In this document: positions 38,515 through 49,197 of the stretch, in pieces
How the letters are laid out: the number at the start of each line of letters is the position of its first letter
How positions within the stretch are numbered: position 1 is the first letter of the stretch
From: Brucella oryzae
GTDB taxonomy: Bacteria > Pseudomonadota > Alphaproteobacteria > Rhizobiales > Rhizobiaceae
Assembly (NCBI GenBank): GCA_012103035.1
Contig: JAAVLL010000005.1
Span: 1 to 64,000 of the forward strand
Direction of reading: 5' to 3'
DNA length: 64,000 nt
The notes under the pieces: model-generated
The model's database searches: none
What the model was told of the DNA's origin: nothing
Seen by the model: only the letters and a program-made list of their open reading frames with translations
Position numbers and translations under genes: made by a program

Positions 38515-40162
38515 GTGGCGAAGGAAAAGAGCGGCTACTATGGCACGCGAAGGAAATTCTGGTCGTGGGGATATGAAGGTGAAGATAACTCCCAGGACGA
38601 AATCCGTACCATGCGAGACCGCGTGGAGCAGCGGCTTGGGATTAAGGATATCGAAGTTCTCTCGGACCCGACCCTTGATGAGATTGAACTTTATCCGTCG
38701 CGCATAAAGATCCCGCGAACGCTGGAAGATTTCTGCACCACGGAAAAGTGGGACAGAGTTGTCCATACCTACGGTAAGGGTTTTAAGGACATGACCCTTA
38801 TCTACCGGCGCGATTTCAAGAAGGCTCCGGACGTCGTGGCCTATCCGCGCGACGAAGAAGATATTGCCGCCATCTTCGACTGGTGTGGCGAAAACGGCTA
38901 TGCATGCATACCGTATGGCGGTGGATCGAGCGTCACAGGAGGCTTCTGGGGTCCCGAGCGCGACGCCTTCCCGGCGTGGTCGTTATTGACCTGGGCAACC
39001 TCAACCAGATTCTCGAAATCGACCCTGTGTCACGCTGCGCGCGGATCCAGGCAGGCATTCTCGGGCCGGCTCTGGAAGAACAACTGAAGCCGCACGGCCT
39101 CACCCTGCGCCATATTCCGCAATCGTGGAATTCTCATCGCTGGGCGGCTGGATCGCAACCCGGTCGTCCGGTCACTATGCGACCCATCTCACGCATATCG
39201 ACGACATGGTGGAAAGCCTGCGCGTCGTCACGCCAGCGGGACGATCCAGAATCGCCGGCTGCCTGCCTCAGGTGCGGACCAAATCCGGATCGCATGTTCA
39301 TCGGGTCTGAAGGCACGATGGGCATCATCACTGATGCATGGATGCGTCTGCAGGGGCGTGTGAAATTCCGTGCGAATGCATCGATCTCCTTCAAGTCGTT
39401 CTATGAGGGTGCCAAGGCCGTCCGTCAAATCACCCAAGCGGGACTGTTCCCGGCGAACGCTCGCTATCTCGACGAGCAGGACGCCAAATTCTACGGCGCT
39501 GGAGACGGCACCGATCCGTCTTGCTGCTGGGCTTCGAATCCGCCGACCATCCGGTGGACGCATGGCTGGAGCGTGGTCTCGAAATCTGCAAGGACTTCGG
39601 TGGCGTCGTGAAGCAGCGCGCGGGAACAGCAGACAACGCGCTGGAAACCAGCCGCAGCGGGCCGCAGGGTAACTGGCGGCACCAGTTCAGGTATCTGCCC
39701 CGGCTGATGCATACGCGCGCTGCGATGGGAATCGTGAGCTTCACGTTCGAAACCGCCTATACTTGGGATCGGTTCGAAGAAGTCGATACCGAGATCATGC
39801 GTCGCGTGCGAACGGCCCAGAAGGAACATCTTGGCGGTGGCATCGTCTGCCGCAGGTTCTCCTTCCTGTATCCGGACGGTCCGGCTCCATACTACTCGAT
39901 CATGGCTCCTTCGACACATGCCAACAGCCTCGAAGCCTATTCGATGCTCCACGACGTGGCGTCGGACGCCCTAATAGAGCTCGGCGCCACCATCACGCAC
40001 CATCATGCTGTCGGCAAATCGTTCCGTCCTTGGTACGACAAAGAAGTCGATCCGTTGTTCCGCCGTGTGCTGGCAGCCGCCAAGACCGAGCTGGACCCGA
40101 AGTGGATGTTGAATCCTGGGCTGATCGTCGACAAGCCCACAGGGCTCAAGATCGTCGGATAG
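38515..40162 (+). CDS. Alkyl-DHAP-synthase-like FAD-binding oxidase
   Basis: GTG start at 38515 chosen because a consensus AAGGAGG lies at 38501-38507. About 549 residues. N-terminus KEKSGYYGTRRKFWSWGYEG; FAD-binding domain DVVAYPRDEEDIAAIFDWCG, ACIPYGGGSSVTGG, SSLGGWIATRSSGHYATHLT and FIGSEGTMGIITDAWMRLQG; C-terminal ATITHHHAVGKSFRPWYDKE, matching the catalytic His triad of alkylglycerone-phosphate synthase. Frame changes near 38970, 39125, 39260 and 39515. In eukaryotes this enzyme makes ether-lipid bonds; plasmid relatives in bacteria have unknown substrates. The GST gene follows 13 bases later. Confidence 0.82.
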
Positions 40163-40175
40163 GGGTTCTTCAGCG

Positions 40176-40863
40176 ATGATTGATCTATACTTCTGGCCAA
40201 CCCCAACGGGTATAAAGCCGCTATAATGCTTGCAGAGCTGGACTTGGAGTACCGTGTTATTCCGGTTGATATAACCGCAGGAAAGCAATTTGAGCCGGAA
40301 TTCCTGAAGATCAATCCAAACAACAAAGTGCCGGCCATCGTTGACCACGATGGCCCGCACAACAAGCCTTACGCTGTTTTTGAATCGGCGGTTGTTCTAC
40401 TCTATCTTGCGGAAAAGTCCGGAAAGTTCCTTTCTCAGGACCCGGAAAAACGATACGATACGCTAAAGTGGCTTGTGTTTCAGAATACCACGATGGGCCC
40501 AATGCTGGGCCAAGCACATCATTTCATGGTGTATGCGACTGAGAAGATCGATTACGCCATCGAACGTTACGACCGGGAAGTTGGTCGAATATACAACATT
40601 CTCGAGAAGCGCCTTGCCGAATATGAATATCTCGCCGGCGAGTATTCTATCGCTGACATCAGCACATTCCCTTGGGTTCGCACGCGGAAATTGCATCGAC
40701 GCGACCTGTCGGAGTACCCGAACATTGATCGTTGGTACCAGGCGATCAAAGACCGTCCGGGGTTCGTGCGGGCATAGACACATTGTCCGACAGCAAGCAG
40801 TGGGAAGCGAAGCCGGGCACCGACGCTTGGAAGAATATGTTCGGAAAGAACGGCAGTTCGTAA
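40176..40863 (+). CDS. Glutathione S-transferase, YghU/YfcG-like
   Basis: About 229 residues. MIDLYFW, then TPNGYKAAIMLAELDLEYRV after a frame change near 40195, and PVDITAGKQFEPEFLKINPN, NKVPAIVD (cis-Pro) and FESAVVLLYLAEKSG (glutathione-binding ES). C-terminal helices GEYSIADISTFPWVRTR. The TPNG motif with Asn rather than a catalytic Ser/Tyr is typical of Nu-class (YfcG) disulfide reductases. A frame change near 40768 hides the natural end FGKNGSS. Operon with the upstream FAD oxidase. Confidence 0.85.
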
Positions 40864-40884
40864 CAATCACACAAAATCCTCCCA

Positions 40885-40923
40885 GGCCTCAGGCGCGGCG
40901 GTCTATTCGTCGCGCCTGAGGCC
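40885..40923 (+). terminator. Strong hairpin after the GST gene
   Basis: Perfect 13-bp stem GGCCTCAGGCGCG / CGCGCCTGAGGCC with a 13-base loop, 21 bases after the stop. No T-run, so termination may need a factor, or it may work as an mRNA-stabilising structure. Confidence 0.6.
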
Positions 40924-41053
40924 GCGTAGGCAGTTGATGCAGGGCGGTCCCTATGGGGCTGGCGCAGGATCTTGGAAATTTTGCGCGGCCGAAATGCCGT
41001 TTGAAATCGCCCAATACGTGACCACGAACTCGGCTGATGGATCCACTATCTAC

Positions 41054-41096
41054 TTGACAGCCAGTAAATTGGATGACCAAATTGGATATACCAATT
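41054..41096 (+). promoter_or_regulatory. Promoter element and tandem-palindrome operator of the CoA-ligase operon
   Basis: TTGACA at 41054-41059 could be a -35 box. Immediately after it, 41068-41096 holds TTGG-ATGA-CCAA, A, TTGG-ATATA-CCAA. The operator would cover the -10 region, consistent with repression, and ends 35 bases before the ATG. Confidence 0.6.
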
Positions 41097-41130
41097 GCCG
41101 CGCAGGCTATCAGGATTTGGGGAAATTGAG

Positions 41131-42643
41131 ATGGATTTTTGGCCGAGCTGCCTCGTCGCATTCATATGATCTTGGAGGAAGGGGCAACGTTCGGCGACTC
41201 CCGTATCGCCTTTACAGATGAAAACGGGATTGATTGGTCCTTCCGCCGGCTGATCGACACGGTCGCAGCTGTCTCTGATGAAATGCGACAACTCGGGGTT
41301 CGGCAGGGTGATCGGGTGATGATCATCTGCGAAAACTCGATCAGGGCTGTGGTTCTAATGTATGCAGCAAGCCGGTTGGATGCATGGGCGGTGCTAGCGA
41401 ATGCCCGGCTCAGCAAGCATGAACTTGCCCTTATTGAAGAGGATTGCCAGCCGCGGCGTATATTTCGCACCGATTCCAACTTGTCTGCACAAAATGCGGA
41501 CGACGGCAATGCTGATGTTCGGCTCTTTACTGATATCGGCGCCGTAACGGTTGGTCCGTTAAATGAGAACAGCCAGCCGGAAGAAGTTCACGAAGGATCC
41601 GCAGAGCAAGTCGCCGTTCTGATCTATACTACCGGGACCACGGGGCGCCCTAAGGGCGTCATGCTTAGCCATCGCAATTTGATTTTCGTCTCAAGCAGGG
41701 GAAGACGAACACAGTCTCTCGCTCCCGATGATGTCGCCCTGTGTGTCATGCCGATATCTCATTCGTACGGGCTCGTGTTGATGCAAGGCATGTTGTACGC
41801 TGGCGCGCGTATGAAAATTATGCCACGATTTTCACTACAGGAGGCCCTAGATGCTGTTCGCAGCGGAGAGTTGACGGTTTTCAACGCCGTTCCAGCCATG
41901 CTGACACGGGTGGTGGCACATGTTGAACAGACGGGCGAAAAGCTCACGCCAAATAACCTCCGGTACGTCTACACGGGCACCGCGCCGCTCGACCTGTCAC
42001 TGCGTAAAATGTCGAACGGCTGTTCGGCGTGGTCTTACAGAACGGATACGGATTGACTGAAACGTCGCCGACGATCAGCCGGTCTCACTATTCGATTGGC
42101 ACCGACGACATCCATATTGGTCCACCGATAGAAGGGGTCGAGATCCGGATCGTCGGGCCTGACGGTCTCGATGTCCCAGAGGGAAAGCCGGGAGAATTGC
42201 TGGTCCGGGGCCCCAATGTGATGTTGGGATACTATCGCCAGCCGAAAGCGACCGCCGAAGTTATCGACGAGGATGGCTATCTTCACACAGGCGATATCGT
42301 CAGTCGCAACGAACGCGGCGAACTGGTTATTCAAGGCCGATCAAAGGAATTGATCATTCGCTCCGGCTTCAATGTCTATCCTCCGGAAGTCGAAGCCGCC
42401 CTGAATGCACATCCCAGCATTCTAAATTCCGCCGTGCTCGGACGTCCTGTTGAGGGAAATGAGGAAATTATTGCCTTCGTTGAAATGTTGCCTGAACGGC
42501 AGTGCGAGGTGGATGAGATTAAGTCCTTTCTGAAGAGCCGCCTTGCCCAGTATAAGCTGCCGCAACAGATTATCGTTATGCACGATTTGCCGGTCGCTCC
42601 GAATGGAAAGATAAAGAAGAACGACTTGAAGAAATATCTCTAG
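41131..42643 (+). CDS. Acyl-CoA synthetase / AMP-dependent ligase
   Basis: About 504 residues. The true start is ATG 41131 (MDF, then LAELPRRIHMILEEGATFGD) once a missing T in the T-run at 41136-41140 is restored. Motif A3 LIYTTGTTGRPKGVMLSHRN, A5 LQNGYGLTETSPTISRSHYS, A7 YLHTGDIVSRNERGELVIQG, A8 RSKELIIRSGFNVYPPEVEA and A10 Lys in VAPNGKIKKNDLKKYL. Second frame change near 42012. Activates a carboxylic acid to its CoA thioester; specificity not readable. First gene of an operon with an aldehyde dehydrogenase. Confidence 0.9.
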
Positions 42644-42767
42644 ATAGTTTGAGCTGTCGGTTCGACACTTCCTTCCGAAGCGCTCTGGACCATGAGTCCG
42701 ACCCATATAGTATCTCCGACAAGGTCCGCAATCCCGCAAAAACTCGATATGGAGAACCCGCCTCGCC

Positions 42768-44201
42768 ATGACAACCTTGCATGCTAACCTGATCGATGGA
42801 GCTTGGGTCGAAGGCGAAGCCGCGCCGAACATTAACCCCTCCAACACCAACGAAGTCGTCGGCACCTATGCGCGTGCTACTCGAGCTGACTCCCAAGCCG
42901 CGATCGCCGCCGCTAAACGTACGTTCCCGACATGGTCGCGCACGAGCCCTTTGGAGCGTCACGCGGTGTTGCGCAAGGCGGCAGACGAAATTCTCGCCCG
43001 CAAGGACGAACTCGGCCGACTTTTGTCGCGCGAGGAAGGCAAATCGTTGGCCGAAGCAGTCGGCGAAACGATTCGTGCGGCCCAGGTTTTCGATTACTTC
43101 GCGGGCGAAACGCTACGGCTGGCCGGCGAAACGTTGCCCTCTGTGCGTCGGGGTGTCGTGGTGGATGTGACGCGTGAGCCGGTCGGCGTGATCGCTATCA
43201 TCACGCCGTGGAACTTCCCAATCGCCATTCCGGCGTGGAAAATTGCGCCGGCGCTCTGCTACGGCAACACTGTGGTATTCAAGCCGGCTGATCTCACCCC
43301 TGGCTGCGCTTGGGAGCTGGTTGACATTCTCCACCGCGCCGGGCTGCCAAAGGGCGTACTCAATCTCGTAATGGGCCGTGGTTCGGTCGTCGGCCAGACC
43401 ATGCTCGATAGCCCCGACGTAGATGCGATAAGCTTCACAGGCTCAGTGGAGACCGGCCGGCGTGTGGCGGCCTCCTGCGTCGAACACGGCAGGAAGTTCC
43501 AACTCGAGATGGGCGGTAAGAATCCGCTGGTCGTGCTCGATGATGCGGACCTCAACGTGGCGGTCGACTGCGCCGTCAACGGTGCATACTTCTTAACTGG
43601 CCAGCGCTGCACGGCTTCCTCACGGCTGATCGTCACCGAAGGCATCCACGATCGTTTTGTCTCGGCAGTTACCGAAAAGCTTAGGAGCCTCGTCGTCGAC
43701 GACGCGCTCGCCGGGAACGCAGATCGGTCCGGTGGTGGACGAGAACCAACTCAGTCAGGACGAGAAGTATATCGCCATTGGCCGTGAGGAGGGCGCTAAG
43801 CTGGTGTGTGGAGGCGAAAGGCTGAACCGTGAGACGCCCGGCTTCTTCTTGCAGCCTGCCTTGTTCACCGAGGCAACCAATAATATGCGCATCAGCCGCG
43901 AAGAGATTTTGGTCCCGTCGCGGCGGTAATTCGTGTCAAGAATTATGAAGAGGCGCTGGAGACCGCGAACGATACGGCATTCGGCCTGTCCTCGGGGATC
44001 TGCACGGCCAGCCTGAAACATGCGACGCACTATAAGCGCAATGCCGACGCCGGCATGATTTTTGTCAATCTGCCCACTGGCGGCGTCGACTTCCATGTGC
44101 CGTTCGGCGGCCGCAAGGCATCGAGCTTCGGCCCTCGCGAACAGGGCCGCTACGCCGCCGAGTTCTACACGACCGTCAAAACGGCCTATACGCTGGCCTG
44201 A
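42768..44201 (+). CDS. NAD(P)-dependent aldehyde dehydrogenase
   Basis: About 478 residues, complete. MTTLHANLIDGAWVEGEAAP, the IITPWNFPIAIPAWKIAPAL proton-relay Asn region, FTGSVETGRRVAA (NAD loop), the general base Glu in LEMGGKNPLVVLDDADL, the nucleophile Cys in FLTGQRCTASSRLIV, GPVAAVIRVKNYEEALETAN and the C-terminal VPFGGRKASSFGPREQG. Similar to the group oxidising 2-oxoglutarate semialdehyde and related hydroxy-aldehydes. Frame changes near 43715 and 43910. Likely takes the product of the alcohol oxidoreductases to an acid for the CoA ligase. Confidence 0.9.
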
Positions 44202-44717
44202 CGGGCTAATGCCGGTCCGCTTACCAGCCCCGAGGTGCCCGCGCCGTGACGGCTTCGCCCATGGCGCAGGCCGCTGGAACGATCCCGCCGGGCGACCTTG
44301 CCTCGCTCGGCCGCGCGAGAGTCGAATAACACCTGCCGCGATTGCCAGGCAGGTACTGGCGGCGCCAATTACTCAGGGAAGAAGCAGCTCGTGCAGCCGG
44401 AACGCTTCGTGAGGTCGAAGCATGCTCGGGATCTGCCAAATAATGCACTCTGCGATACTACGAGGTCGGCGCCTGAACTAGAGCAAGAGATGTTCCCACG
44501 GGCCTCCTAGGAAGCCGTGATAGCGGATCAACCACCAGTTCCTGCTGTTCGATCAGCCGGCGAAAATTCTGCTTGTGGACCAGACGGCCGGCATGCGCCT
44601 CCACCGCGCGCTGCTGCAACTGCAGCAGCGTAAACTGCGGCGGCATCAGTTTGAACACGCGTGATCTGGTCGAAAAGCCAGTCGTTCCGGCCGTCTGACT
44701 CTAGAGGAATTCGCCCG
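44202..44717. other. Intergenic region with a NUDIX-regulator remnant (minus strand)
   Basis: Minus strand 44514-44658 reads PPQFTLLQLQQ, AVEAHAGRLVHKQNFRRLIE, resembling the winged-helix C-terminus of NrtR-type NUDIX regulators (FTL.ELQ...E...G..L.K.NFRR). The NUDIX domain is missing. The rest shows no gene. Confidence 0.4.
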
Positions 44718-45870
44718 ATGCAAGCCTTCACCTTCAATACGACCCCTCGATCGTCTTCGAAGCCGGTTCGGCCAAGCGCTTCGGCGCGATCGCAGGCAAA
44801 CGGCTGGGCCCGACGGTGCTGTTCGTGACCGATCCCGGCCTGCGCAAACTCGGCCTGTGCGACGCAGCCATCGCCTCACTGGAAAGCGTCGGAGCGTCGG
44901 TTGCGATTTTCGATTCCGTTGAAGCCGATCCTTCGCTGGCGACCGTGATGAAGGCGGTGGAAAATGGTCGTTCAGCCGGCGCGACCGGCGTCGCAGGCTT
45001 CGGCGGCGGCTCGTCGCTCGACGTGGCGAAAGTGGCCGCACTTCTTCTCGGCTCCGGCGAAGACATCGACGGCGCCTGGGGCGTGGCGCAGGCGAAGGGA
45101 CCGCGCCTGCCTCTGGTGCTGGCGCCCACCACGGCAGGAACAGGCTCGGAAGTCACCCCGGTTTCAATCATTACCGTCGGTGACGAGGAGAAGCGCGGCG
45201 TGTCCAGCGCTATCATCCTGCCGGACATTGCGGTGCTCGATCCGGAACTAACGCTGGGCCTGCCGCCGGCAATCACCGCAGCCACCGGCGTCGACGCGAT
45301 GGTGCACGCAATCGAAGCCTATGCCTCGAAGAACGCCAACAACAATCCGCTGTCGAAGATGCTGGCCAGACAGGCCCTGCAACTCATCGGCGCCAGCATC
45401 GAAAAGCGGTGCTTGACGGTAAGGATGTCGAGGCGAGGGGGCGATGTTGCTCGGCTCCATGCTCGCCGGTCAAGCCTTCGCCAATTCGCCGGTGGCCGCC
45501 GTCCACGCGCTTGCCTATCCGATCGGGGACGTTCCATGTCCCGCACGGCCTCTCGAACGCACTTGTCCTGCCGCATGTCCTGTGCTTCAACGCGCCCGAC
45601 GCCGCCCATCTCTACGCCGAGATCGCCACGGACGCTTTCCCACGTCTCGCACAAGAGGAAGGTGTGCAGGGGCTGCGCGGCGTTCATTGAGGAACTGGCC
45701 TCGCTATCGAAAAGACTTGGCCTGCAGCCGCGCCTGCGGGATGTCGGCATCGGCGAAGAGCATCTGAAAAGATGGCGGCGGATGCGATGAAGCAGCAGCG
45801 GTTGTTGGTCAACAATCCGCGCAATGTCTCGGAGCCGGATGCGCTCGCCATCTATCGCGCGGCATGGTGA
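44718..45870 (+). CDS. Iron-containing alcohol dehydrogenase
   Basis: About 384 residues. MQAFTFNT, then VFEAGSAKRFGAIAGKRLGP, VAGFGGGSSLDVAKVAALLL (NAD-binding GGGS.D.AK), LVLAPTTAGTGSEVTPVSII and the metal site: TGVDAMVHAIEAYAS, AAVHALAYPIG and HVPHGLSNALVLPHV supply the Asp and three His ligands. Frame changes near 44745, 45410, 45530, 45690 and 45770. The ADH family interconverts small alcohols or hydroxy-acids and aldehydes. Followed 4 bases later by a thioesterase. Confidence 0.86.
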
Positions 45871-45874
45871 GACG

Positions 45875-46240
45875 ATGAGCGAGCGGTCTTCACCCACGTC
45901 GCGCAATGCCTACAACGCGTTTCGCACAATCACCACGGCTGGATGGATAACGACATCTATGGTGACATGAACAAATGCGGTGCATTATTCGCTGTTCGAC
46001 ACTGCGGTGAATGGCTGGCTGATCGGCGAGGGCCTGCTGGACATCCATGGCGGCGACCAGATTGGGCTCGTCGTCGAAACCGGGTGCCGCTATTTTTCTG
46101 AACTTGCTTTCCCCGATAAGGTAACGGCCGGTATCCGCGTCGCCAGGCTCGGAACGTCCTCCGTTCGCTATGAGGTTGCCCTGTTTCGGAATGAAGAAGA
46201 GATCGCCGCGCTGAAGGCTTCTTCGTCCACGTCTAGCTAG
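45875..46240 (+). CDS. 4HBT-family acyl-CoA thioesterase
   Basis: MSERSSPTSRNAYNAFRTIT, RWMDNDIYGHMN (catalytic Asp of the D.D..GH.N hot-dog motif), VHYSLFDTAVNGWLIGEGLL, DQIGLVVETGCRYFSELAFP and VTAGIRVARLGTSSVRYEVA. About 122 residues are readable; the natural end is likely 10-20 residues longer, past a frame change near 46220. Hydrolyses a CoA thioester; last gene of the oxidation operon. Confidence 0.78.
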
Positions 46241-46679
46241 GGAAGGAGGTCGGCAACGCTCCTCACTGTGCGGTCAGAATACCGGCACCAGGGAGACATC
46301 TCCAAGACGCCGTCAGCTTGTCAGCAATCAGTCTGCTTGCCGTCCCCGGGCCCAGCAATCGCAGAAGCTACCCCACGCTCCAGTTTACCCGGAATGGCGC
46401 TGTTGTAGGGGTCAGAACAAGCACCGCAATCAGATCCACGTTCACTTCGTGGCCCTGGTCCCGTTTTCTGGTTCTCCTCAGTGTTTTTGGAGGGAGTATC
46501 TTCCATTGCGTACGGCTTGTGTCCGAAGCCTCCGTCGAGGCTGATTGGTTCAACTTCCGACGAACGTGGACTGCCCCGACCAGCCGTCAACGTCTCCGGC
46601 GACATGAAGTTTTGTTCTTCGCATCTGCACAAAATTGTGCCAAACGCCCTCAGGCGGTTAACGTAAGGGAAGGAATGCC
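46241..46679. other. Intergenic region ahead of panBC
   Basis: About 440 bases. A minus-strand ORF of 146 codons overlaps it but matches no family and runs into panB, so it is taken as a shadow. The panB promoter should lie here; no clear -35/-10 pair was picked. Confidence 0.4.
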
Positions 46680-47524
46680 ATGAGCGCGACAGGTGAAGTG
46701 AAGGCCCTGACGCCCCCGATATCGTGTCACACAAGGGTGGGACGCCGCTGGTTTGTCTCACTGCCTACACGACACCGATGGCGAGGCTTGTCGATACCAC
46801 CTGCGATATCGTGCTTGTCGGTGACAGCGTTGGCATGGTGCTGCACGGCTTGCCGTCCACGCTGGGCGTCACGCTCGACATGATGATCATGCACGCACAA
46901 GCGGTGCGCCGTGGCATCGAGCGGGCACTGATGGTTGTGGACATGCCGTTCGGGTCCTATGAGGAAGGGCCCGAACAGGCCTTTCGCAATGCCGCCCGGC
47001 TGATGGCCGAGACCGGCTGCGCCGCCGTCAAGCTCGAGGGCGGCGAGAGTATGGCGGAGACGATCCAGTTCCTGGTCGCGCGCGGCATTCCGGTGATGGC
47101 GCATGTCGGCCTGACACCACAGGCAGTCAATACTTTTGGCGGCTACAAGGTGCAGGGGCGTGGCAACGATGCGGAACGCATCTTGCGCGATGCCGACGCG
47201 GTTTCAAAAGCCGGCGCGTTTGCCGTTGTGCTGGAGAAGGTGCCGGAAGCGCTCGCTCGCAGGATTACCGCCGACATTGCCATCCCCACCATCGGTATCG
47301 GCGCCTCGTCAGCCTGTGACGGCCAAATCCTGGTGGTCGACGACATGCTTGGCATGTTCACGGACTTCCGGCCGAAATTCGTCAAGCGCTACGCTGAACT
47401 CGGGGAGCGGGCACAAGCCGCGATCGCAGCCTACGCAAACGAAGTGCGCGAGCGGCGCTTTCCAGGTGCAGAGCATGTCTTTCGCGATCAGCCCAAAACG
47501 ATCAAGGGTGGAGAAGCGGCATGA
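46680..47524 (+). CDS. panB: 3-methyl-2-oxobutanoate hydroxymethyltransferase
   Basis: First step of pantothenate synthesis. SD AGGGAAGGA. About 281 residues: [40 protein letters not shown] (metal-binding Asp), [60 protein letters not shown] and [20 protein letters not shown]. One frame change near 46715. Overlaps panC by 4 bases. Confidence 0.94.
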
Positions 47525-48387
47525 ATGTTCCGATTGTCAGGGCCGTGGCGGATCTTCGCACGATCGTTGCGGGATGGCGTCGCGAAGCAGCCAGCATTGC
47601 TGTGGTGCCCACTATGGGTGCCTTGCATGAAGGGCATCTCAGCCTGGTGCGTGCCGCGCTCGAAAAGGCCGACCGGGTGATCGTGACGCTGTTCGTCAAT
47701 CCAAAGCAGTTCAACAGCGCAGCCGATCTTGCCGCCTATCCGCGTACCGAGGTGGAGGACGCTGCAAAGCTGGCGCCACTGGGTGCGCATCTGCTTTACG
47801 CGCCGGACGCTGCTGAAATCTATCCGGAGGGTTTTGCCACCGCGGTTTCGGTCGGCGGCGTCAGCGAGGGCCTGTGCGGCGCGTTTCGGCCGGGTCATTT
47901 CGATGGCGTCGCCACCGTCGTCGCCAAACTGTTCCTGCAGACCGGAGCCGATCTCGCGTTTTTCGGCGAGAAGGATTTCCAGCAGCTTCATGTGGTTCGC
48001 CGCATGGCGCGGGATCTGGACATTCCGATCACCGTCATCGGCTGTCCGACAGTCCGCGAAGAAGACGGGCTGGCGCTCTCTTCGCGCAACGTCCGGCTCT
48101 CACTGGCGGAGCGACTGGCTGCACCGAAGCTCGCGTCGATTCTGCACACAGCAGCCGGACAGATCGCCAACGGAGCGCCGGTCAGCCTGACACTGGCTGA
48201 GGCGCGCGCTGCCATCCTTTCGGCAGGCTACCGGGAGGTGGAATATCTGGAATTGCGAGCAGACGCCGATCTTCGGCCTTTGAACGCACTTTACTGTCCC
48301 GCGCGTCTGCTGGTGGCCGCCTGGCTCGGCAACACACGACTGATCGACAATGTCGAAGTTGTTCCCCTGCTGTCGCTTAGCAGTTAA
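47521..48387 (+). CDS. panC: Pantoate--beta-alanine ligase
   Basis: Intact 288-residue gene. The HIGH-type nucleotide motif [80 protein letters not shown] (KDxQQ) and [20 protein letters not shown] (SSRN, KMSKS-equivalent) are all present. Joins pantoate and beta-alanine with ATP. In rhizobia panCB genes are often plasmid-borne and can be the only copies. Confidence 0.96.
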   Translation: MNVPIVRAVADLRTIVAGWRREAASIAVVPTMGALHEGHLSLVRAALEKADRVIVTLFVNPKQFNSAADLAAYPRTEVEDAAKLAPLGAHLLYAPDAAEIYPEGFATAVSVGGVSEGLCGAFRPGHFDGVATVVAKLFLQTGADLAFFGEKDFQQLHVVRRMARDLDIPITVIGCPTVREEDGLALSSRNVRLSLAERLAAPKLASILHTAAGQIANGAPVSLTLAEARAAILSAGYREVEYLELRADADLRPLNALYCPARLLVAAWLGNTRLIDNVEVVPLLSLSS

Positions 48388-48458
48388 CCGAAAGAATGCG
48401 CCGGTTTGGTTCGGGTTGACCATTTAATCATGAGAATATGGGCTGCGGGATTCTCAAA

Positions 48459-49031
48459 TTAACTGCAATTGCAGGGAAGGCCTCGGCCGGTGGGCTTGAG
48501 CAGTTCGCCCTGCGGCTTGGTTAAACGGAGCCAGTCCGCCCAGTTATCTGGCTGGAGCACGACCACCTGACGATCATGGTAGGGCGCGACGTCCGGCCCT
48601 GGACTCGTCGTCAGCATCGTGAAGGAGGCTGGGTGATTGCCCTGGGCCTCACGCCATAGCCCGGCGATGGCCATGAAGGGGCTCCGATCAGGCTGAAGCG
48701 ATGTTTGGTTTTGGGGTACTTCTTGCCGGTGAATTCGTAGAATCCCGATGCCGGGATCAGGCAGCGCTTGCTGTCGGCGAAGTCTCGCCCTTCCGATCTA
48801 AAATTGAAGACCGGCCCACCCTGGGCCCCGATGGCGGGAAGCTGAAGTTCATCTGGACGAGTTCGATCATGTCGCCGGCCGCACGCATGACCGGTCCCAT
48901 ATCGTTGATCCTGATATCGTCCGCCTGGGGCAGATCGAGTTCTGTCTGTTGCGTTGGTATCTCCAGCTCAACGCCTGCATCATCTGGCAGTATTCAACCC
49001 AGCGAACGTGTTGCTCATAGGCATTGCACAT
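48459..49031 (-). CDS. SRAP-family (YedK/HMCES-like) protein
   Basis: About 190 residues over several frame changes. It starts MCNAYEQHVRWVEYCQMMQA, with the invariant catalytic Cys2 that cross-links abasic sites in ssDNA; then RDFADSKRCLIPASGFYEF, KYPKTKHRFSLIGAPFMAIA, GLWREAQGNHPASFTMLTTS and the catalytic His in VAPYHDRQVVVLQPDNWADW. On conjugative elements SRAP proteins may protect incoming single-stranded DNA. Confidence 0.82.
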
Positions 49032-49197
49032 CCGGTAAGGATAGCGTGAACTTCAAAATCTTTCGAGGGGTGGGGCGTCTTCCTCCGGAACCGGACTGTC
49101 GGCGAAGCTGAAGCCCCGCGGTGCGGGTCTTCACCCTCCGGGCGTCCATCCCTGACGCGGGCAGGGGCATTCGTGCAGTTGGGGGAGTGCTTCTGAG

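Noticed and set aside
46321..46761. 146-codon minus-strand ORF before panB
   Set aside because: Overlaps the panB start, has no ribosome-binding site and no recognisable similarity.
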